Assembly: GCA_951640195.1 (NCBI GenBank)
Contig: OX621165.1
Location: 1,488,001 to 1,552,000, forward strand
Length of the DNA: 64,000 bases
Reading direction: 5' to 3'
DNA from: Porpolomopsis calyptriformis
Lineage: Eukaryota; Basidiomycota; Agaricomycetes; Agaricales; Hygrophoraceae
The notes beneath the pieces were generated by a model, which saw nothing but the letters and a program-made list of their open reading frames with translations, did not search any database and was not told where the DNA came from. Position numbers and translations under genes: made by a program. Positions 58,348 through 64,000 of this stretch are shown here, piece after piece (position 1 is the stretch's first letter; each line of letters starts with the position of its first letter).

Positions 58348-60795
58348 ATGGCCCTTTCAGTTCACATTAAGCATGCAGGAAAGCTGTATGACATCGACCT
58401 GAATCCTGATCTTCCAGCATCGGTCTTCAAGACCTCCATTTACCAAGCCACCGGTGTTCCTCCAGATCGGATGAAGGTCATGATTAAAGGTGGTGTACTC
58501 AAGGTCCGTAACCCACCCCCTTGGGTTTCCCTTCGGTTGGAATAATATCTACTCCTTTTTAGGATGACACCGATTGGAAAAAAGTAGCTCCTAAAGCTGT
58601 CAGTCCCACATATCGTTCTAGTCCTCTGGTTCTCACCATTTTTACTAGGGCCAAACATTCATGGTCGTTGGGGCTGCAGGGGAACTTCCAAGGCCACCAG
58701 AGAAATCCATAGTCTTTCTTGAAGGTCCGTCCAATATTCCTATGTTGTTCACGTTAATCATTTTCGATCACTAGATATGGATGACGAGGAGTTAGCTGAA
58801 GCCGTGCGTGTCTCTCCATTCAGTCCTTTGAGAACCCTCATGAATTTCGAATCTAGCTTGCGAAACCTGTGGGTCTGAGGAAGTTCGTACAATTCTCGTC
58901 ACCTTTCGAACAATTCTTACCCAATTCATCCCAGCCTTGGCAACACTTGTTATATGAATGCCACCATTCAAACTCTACGTGCCGTCCCAGAGCTCCAAGT
59001 TGCCTTGAACACGTAAGTATGTCGTTACTCTCGTGAGAAACAACCTGATTATTCGTTCTTCATACAGTTCAGCCCCTGCCCAGCCCCTTCCGAAAGCACT
59101 CTCTGAGCTCTACGCGTCCATGGCACGCACGGCAGAAGAGGTCATCCCCATGGCATTCCTACAGGTTCTCCGCCAGGTCCACCCTCAGTTTGCAGAACTC
59201 GTTCGCAGCCGTACGGGTATGAGCTATTATGCGCAACAGGGTTTGTCTCGCCGTTGCTGCTATGCCGTTTTTTTGTCCTTCAGTGCCCCCGTTGGAAGAA
59301 ATACATGTTGATGATCCTATATCTTCTAGACGCTGAAGAGTGTTACGGCCAAATTCTCAATTCACTTCGAGACGTCCCTACGCTTCAAACTGATGCCAAC
59401 CTCTCACTTTTGGGTGCACCTGAACCAGCAGCGGGCAAGTTCATCGAGCAATATATGATGGGAGAGATGCGTCGGGAGTGAGCATCCGTATCCCATACCT
59501 TCGATCATCTGACTATCAGCTCATCTCTGTCGTGGTCATTCAGACTCAAATGTGACGAAGCACCTGAAGAGCCTATGACAGTCTCTGCCGAGAAGGTTTT
59601 GAAAATAGAGTGCAATATCACCATTCATACGAATTACATGCTGACGGGGATCATGAACGTGTGTCCCCTTTCCTACTCTCAGTTACCCGGCATGGTATCT
59701 CGGTGCTGATTTAGCCCCTAGTCTCTCGATCAAAAAGTAGAGAAGAATTCGCCGACGCTCGGTCGACAAGCCGTGTATAGCCAACATTCACGTCTGACGC
59801 GTCTTCCTACCTACCTTACCGTACACATGGTACGTTTTGCTTGGCGGGCTGATATCGGCAAGAAAACCAAGATCATGGTAAGGCATTTTGTGTATTTTTT
59901 TTTTAAAAAATGACCCTTAAAGTGTCATTCTTTTCTGTCGTTTTATCCGCATGTCCCCCCAATGCCCTCTTGAACAGCGCAAGGTCAGGTTCCCGCTCGA
60001 GCTTGACGCGATCGACCTCGTGACGGACGAGCTCAAGGCAAAAATGCTCCCAGTGAGCCGCAGGTTGAAAGAAATCGAGAAAGAACGCGAGGAAAGAATC
60101 AAGGTTAGGAAAAAGATGAAGGTCCCTGCTGGCGCTCCTGCTGGGGCAACAACAACGGGGGAGGGGAATGAGGACGTCGGGCACGATGTCACTACTTCCT
60201 CCACATCTGCAGATGCCACAGGGACAACGGAAGGAGAAGCCGGTCAGGATAACCCAGGTGGAGCCGCGGCAGGAGAGCTTGAGGATGAGGGCGTGTACAG
60301 GATGAAGGAGGTTGTGGAGCTCCAGAAACTAGTACACCCTGATTCACTCAATGATGTGGGATGCAGCCCTTGTGGACTGTACGAGCTTGTTGGTGAGTTT
60401 TCCCTCCAGATATTATTTCCGCTTGTTCTGACCTCGGTGGGATAGCGATTGTCACACACAAGGGCGCGGCGGCCGATGCGGGGCATTATATCGGGTTCGT
60501 GAAGAAGAAAGTTTTCCACCCAACGGTGTCCGAAATTGCAGGCTCTTCATCGGCAGGCCCAAGTCGGAGTGCTATAGATGAGGATGATGAAGACTGGTAC
60601 AAATTTGATGATGAGAGGGTGTCAGTGTTTCCGGCGGAGAAATTGGCGACGCTCGACGGTGGAGGTGAGTTTTATATTTCCCCCTCCCCCCTCAAATTCG
60701 ATTACAGTGGGGATGCTGTTGCTTACCCTTGTTTCGGTTTAGGAGAAGACGCGTCCGCTTACGTGTTGCTATACAAGACCAAGTCGGTATCGTGA
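58348..60795 (+). CDS. UBP6: Proteasome-associated ubiquitin-specific protease UBP6/USP14
   Basis: Cysteine protease that trims ubiquitin from substrates at the proteasome. The N-terminal ubiquitin-like domain (MALSVHIKHAGKLYDIDLNP…) extends through MKVMIKGGVLK to MVVGAAGELPRPPE. The catalytic domain starts PVGLRNLGNTCYMNATIQTL (active-site Cys), with the Asn codon split by an intron. YYAQQDAEECYGQILNSL, KIECNITIHTNYMLTGI, RLPTYLTVHMVRFAWRADIG and VRFPLELDAIDLVTDELKAK follow. The His box is KGAAADAGHYIGFVKK. The domain closes with WYKFDDERVSVFPAEKLATL, DGGGEDASAYVLLYKTK. A low-complexity Ala/Gly/Thr/Glu insert sits between the last two boxes (about 60110–60290). Many short introns; the stop is at 60793–60795. 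Confidence 0.94.
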
Positions 60796-60960
60796 AGAGG
60801 GGAGGCTGAGTGTAACGTTCGTATGTTAGAATAAATGGAATGCAACGTCGATTTGTCTTGGGTGGCGTACACCGCTTGGAACGATAGCGTAGGTATTACA
60901 AAAGATGCACCAGAAAGCTATATCACCAAGTTAAGCCCAGAAAGAGAACAAAGGACGTGG

Positions 60961-61740
60961 CTATGCTACAGGTATGCCATTTGGCCGTGTTTGAACATCC
61001 GCATCCACTTCCATCGCGTCGTCCAGGTCGTCTGCAGAGGGGACAGCTGCCGATGTGGCAGCACCGGCGGCTGTCCGCTCTTGTTGGGGAGGTGCGACAT
61101 CCCTGTAACGGTGAAAGATGTTGAGCGAGCTAACAGGGAAAAGGGATGGGTAGAAACGCACCACCTGATCTGAAACCTCGTCACTCGTGGCTTGGTGCTA
61201 ATGTCCCTGACGAGCTTCTCGAACACGATCGGCTTGGGCTGTGCCTCCTTCATCTCCTCGTTGTCGTACTCCGTGTTCTGGTAATACCCAACGCGGACGA
61301 ACTCCTGGTCTTTGTACGAGCCAGTGAGGATTAGGGCTGCGACACCGAGGACGTCCTCGGGTGGGATTTTGGACGGGTTTGGGGGTGATCCTTCGAATTC
61401 GAAGGAGTTGACGCCAGTCGGGACGGGGCCGACGAGGCAGTCGTCGAGCTCTTGGTCGAGCTCTTCGTCACCCGGCGAGGACACATAGATGAGGCGCCAC
61501 TCGAGATCTGCATATGTACCCGCATGTCAGATTTAAGAAAGAGTGGAGAGATGAAATGGGGGTTGGACTGACCGTCCTTAAGAGGCGCGATGCACTCGAA
61601 GGTGACGCGGAATCGGTAGGGGTCGGAGAATCTGGCTGGGTTGTTGAGAAACTCGACGTTCTGTGAGGGGGAAGATTAGGAATACGGTCCTAGAGAAGGA
61701 GGAGAGCTGATTTGCGCACCCTGATGGTGACAATCGACAT
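60961..61740 (-). CDS. ASF1: Histone chaperone ASF1
   Basis: H3–H4 chaperone used in replication-coupled and replication-independent nucleosome assembly. Start at 61740: MSIVTIR, intron, then [20 protein letters not shown] and [20 protein letters not shown]. The immunoglobulin-like core continues [60 protein letters not shown] and [20 protein letters not shown], all hallmark ASF1 blocks. A short C-terminal tail with an acidic patch ([14 protein letters not shown]) ends RPNGIPVA with TAG at 60961. The tail is much shorter than the long acidic tail of budding-yeast Asf1. Three introns. Convergent with UBP6, 165 bp apart. Confidence 0.94.
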
Positions 61741-62501
61741 TCAAATGACTTTGGCGCGACAGAGACGGTGACTCGGGTCACATGTTACTTAAGTCACGTG
61801 TTGTGGGCGCAAGTGAAATTGATGGTGAACATTGTTGAACGATTCGAAATTCGGTAAGTTAACTGGGGATCAAAAAAATTGAACAAGGAGGTTCAACAGA
61901 GAAAGGAAATTGCGAAGGAAGATATTTCGTGGGCGACAACTCAACAGTAGCCTTAGAGCCGTTATTCGTGCTGTATCTGAGCAACCCGCTGGTGGCACTC
62001 GTATTGGACGATTCAAGTGAGTAAAAAAAGGGTGGCACATAAACGTTTACGTTAATACAACATTACCACCGTAGTATATAGGCGGCCCAAATTTTGAATA
62101 AAGGGGAATCCAACATAACATCCCATCAACCACTTTTCCGACCAACCTTATCTTCCCTTCGAGTTAGTCGACGTAACCTATGCTATCGCTACTGGCTGGT
62201 CTTTCCGATGGCGGATTAGCGACCCCCTCGGTCCCTTCGTTCGTGCATTGAAGTTTTCTTGGTGCAAAATATACCAAAATGGCGGCGGAGGGGTGGCCGA
62301 GTCAGCGTCGTAGGGCGGACATTTTCTTGGTCAGCGACAAGACTAGATTTCATTGACCGACGTAGGGAATGCGGACTGGTGGGGGGTGTTATAATGAGCG
62401 ACCTGAGTTTTCGTCTGTTCGACCGCTCAGAGCTCCGGCCGCGAACTATCGGGAAACAGTCCGGAGCTGACGAGGATGTTTGAATAAGCGATAAATTTGG
62501 G
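61741..62501. other. ASF1 upstream region and 3' spacer
   Basis: 761 bp between the ASF1 start (minus) and the stop of the next minus-strand gene. TTTGGCGC (61750–61757) lies ten bases upstream of the ASF1 ATG, and CACGTG is at 61795–61800. No gene seen; a small plus-strand frame near 62259 has no motif. Confidence 0.45.
61750..61800 (-). promoter_or_regulatory. E2F/MBF-like site and E-box upstream of ASF1
   Basis: TTTGGCGC matches the E2F consensus TTTSSCGC, and CACGTG lies about 40 bp further upstream. Fungal MBF/SBF-like factors drive S-phase genes from comparable motifs, and ASF1 is S-phase-induced in other organisms. Functional use here is inference. Confidence 0.35.
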
Positions 62502-63250
62502 TTAGAAAGTAGGATATTCCGTACCTGGCATCAATGCCACCGTTGCGTCCTGGGTGTCTCTTGGGGGGGAGGGTGTTGAGGACCGTGGCGAGCGGGGGCT
62601 GCTGCTAGCAGATGACCAATCCTCGGCAATGCTTATTGGAGGATCTCCCTTTCGTCGGATGATCATCCGAGTTGATAATGGCAGCAACAATCGGCTCATC
62701 CGATCTGCGTCAGGAATCAGAGTTTGAGCAACTGAGAAAAGTAGAAATGTTACCGTTAAGTTCCGAGTCAACATCAGAGCGATGGGCCCTCAAAACTTGT
62801 AAAATTTGGAAATAGAGGGCTTTGTGGGGTGCTAGAACGGCAGAGCACGATGTGAACGCATGTAATTTCAAGCCAGCACGCATAAGTGTGGCACGAGCAA
62901 TCTCAAGTGGGTTAATAATCGTTTTCAGGACGTTTGTAGAACTACGGAGTTGAACCGAACGGTGATTCTCACCTCTATCAATCTAATGATCTGTGGGAGG
63001 GCAGGCGGCCATGAGATGCCGAACAAAAGGCAATGGAGGAGAAAGCACCGACCTTTTTGCTATGTCGGTTAAAATATGAAGGTAGAAGCTTATCGCAATG
63101 GAGAAGTTCCCGAGCAGCTTCCAAAAAATATTGCAGAGAAGAAAGACGACAGGCGAGGTTAGCAGCCCCCCTTTGTAGGTCCAACACAGGTGTGAATGGA
63201 TCCTCAAAGGGAATAAAAAAAGGAATTTGAGTTGGGTGAGGAGAGTGCAT
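62502..63250 (-). CDS. Unrecognised four-exon gene
   Basis: Four exons (63250–63053, 62990–62973, 62901–62754, 62704–62502) keep frame across GT–AG introns of 62, 71 and 49 nt and give 188 residues. Exon 1: MHSPHPTQIPFFIPFEDP, then LQRGAANLACRLSSLQYFLE and LLPSYFNRHSKK. Exon 2 is an 18-nt microexon (IIRLIE). Exon 3: IARATLMRAGLKLHAFTSCS and ALYFQILQVLRAHRSDVDSE. Exon 4: DRMSRLLLPLSTRMIIRRKG, then a Ser/Pro-rich tail ending MPGTEYPTF. The first two-thirds look helical. No family or motif recognised. The frame-consistent exon chain and coding-like composition support a real gene. The start could lie further upstream. Confidence 0.5.
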
Positions 63251-63602
63251 GGATGTGTACGCAACGAGTAAGAGCGGGATGTTTGGCAGAGGTTGAGGAG
63301 ATGACTCCAAGGATGTGAGTGCTGAACGATGTCTGTGCCAATTACGGAATACTCCGAAAGGTGTGCAACCAACCAAACTACTTTCACCAAAAATCATCAA
63401 AAAAATGGCTGGTCAATCCAAGGTGTCCTAAAATTTACTGCCAGAGACAAGATGTTTTTTCTTGAATTTTTCACGCTTTGTTTTTCACACTTTCTGGCGC
63501 ACGAATTGTTTAATTGTGGGCTGTCCTCGGAGTTTCAATTCCATGCGTGGGAACATATCCGCATATATCCAGGAACAATCAACACCAAACAACGCGTTCT
63601 CA
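63251..63602. promoter_or_regulatory. Divergent intergenic region
   Basis: 352 bp between the divergent starts of the unrecognised gene (minus) and the partial gene (plus). It should hold both promoters. No specific element recognised. Confidence 0.35.
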
Positions 63603-64000
63603 ATGCACTCCTCATACAACAACCAGGACCACATCCGCCGCCAGATAGCACTCTTGCAAGCTCAGCTCATCGATGCCAACACACAATCCCCACCGAACAG
63701 GAAAAGACCGAGCCCCACTTTGCTCGCCCCCGCTACCCCTTCTCCGAGTGCGGGTCTCGTTTAACCAGCCGTTTTCTCGCTGATTTCCTTGTATTCTAGA
63801 GAAGAGAAAGATCGAACACGATACCCAACAACCTCCCCGAAAATCGGGCGGACTGCACAAGCGACCGTCAACGAGACCCCCAAACAAACCATATCCCGAT
63901 CTTCCGCCCTCGAATGTATTAAACAATCTCGCAATTTTGAGTCGACCGTCAACAAGCAAGGTTCAATTTGTCAGGTCATCTGCGTTTACCGACAAACCCG
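63603..64000 (+). CDS. 5' part of a gene with a nuclear localisation signal, cut by the window end
   Basis: ATG at 63603 begins MHSSYNNQDHIRRQIALLQA, then QLIDANTQSPPNRKRPSPTL. An intron (donor GTGCGG near 63753, acceptor before 63800) joins TPSP to KKRKIEHDTQQPPRKSGG, giving the basic cluster PKKRKIEHD, a classical monopartite nuclear localisation signal. The rest is polar and proline-rich (RPSTRPPNKPYPDLPPSNV, ILSRPSTSKVQFVRSSAF) and runs off the window. The short N-terminal helix followed by a disordered basic region resembles nuclear RNA- or DNA-binding proteins, but no domain has been reached. Product unknown. Confidence 0.45.

Noticed and set aside
62285..62380. tRNA-like start (GGGTGGCCGAGTC)
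   Set aside because: It resembles a Ser/Leu tRNA D-arm, but there is no anticodon arm or GTTCGA-type T-arm at the right distance.
62732..62753. 22-nt ultra-short intron in the unrecognised gene
   Set aside because: GT–AG and frame-restoring, but a 49-nt intron with the same donor and an acceptor at 62705 also restores frame and is of normal size.
1..64000. CRISPR arrays, rRNA genes or bacterial insertion sequences
   Set aside because: No regularly spaced identical repeats, no rRNA signature and a fully eukaryotic gene structure.

Overview
The window is a chromosome segment of a filamentous basidiomycete, most likely an agaricomycete. The genes are split by many 45–75 nt GT–AG introns and packed at roughly 2–3 kb spacing. 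The set includes fungal-type CHO2, AKR1, SET5, LEU5 and a CBF1-like bHLH factor. The middle holds a Plavaka-type DNA transposase, a DUF6698-like gene and NB-ARC–TPR/F-box paralogues typical of that class. The species cannot be fixed from the sequence alone.

Layout. 1–3.2 kb: no recognisable gene. 3.2–14 kb: a housekeeping block with CHO2 (phosphatidylethanolamine methylation), ornithine aminotransferase, a PFA-type DHHC palmitoyltransferase, a small RNase P/MRP Rpp14/Pop5-type subunit on the opposite strand, and DCN1 (cullin neddylation). 14–21.4 kb: gene-poor, with one proline-rich conserved-type protein, a CCA microsatellite and a run of 20 cytosines. 21.4–27.6 kb: a multi-pass membrane protein, a BTB/POZ protein and AKR1 (ankyrin–DHHC).

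27.8–45.4 kb: an accessory island. Two F-box paralogues and two NB-ARC–TPR (NLR-like) paralogues lie on the minus strand in the order F-box1, NLR1, transposon, NLR2, F-box2. Both NLR copies carry nonsense and frameshift lesions. Between them is a Plavaka transposase diverging from a DUF6698-like gene across 157 bp. Each of these two also carries a single in-frame stop. A 108-bp Harbinger-like MITE, a 22-bp minisatellite and subterminal-looking repeats lie on the left side.

46.5–64 kb: a second housekeeping block with a LEU5-like mitochondrial carrier, an atypical G-alpha subunit, the bHLH factor, a cytochrome P450, a SET5-like methyltransferase, a BAP31/Yet-type ER protein, UBP6 deubiquitinase, ASF1 histone chaperone, an unrecognised four-exon gene, and the 5' part of a gene with a nuclear localisation signal running off the end.

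Most genes were reconstructed by joining frame-compatible exons across GT–AG introns by eye. Start, stop and selected junctions were checked base by base, but no transcript or database search was available. The most interesting parts are the DUF6698/Plavaka divergent pair as a possible two-gene transposon, the short N-terminal motif shared by the decayed NLR copies, and the G-alpha protein with a microexon P-loop and a replaced catalytic glutamine.
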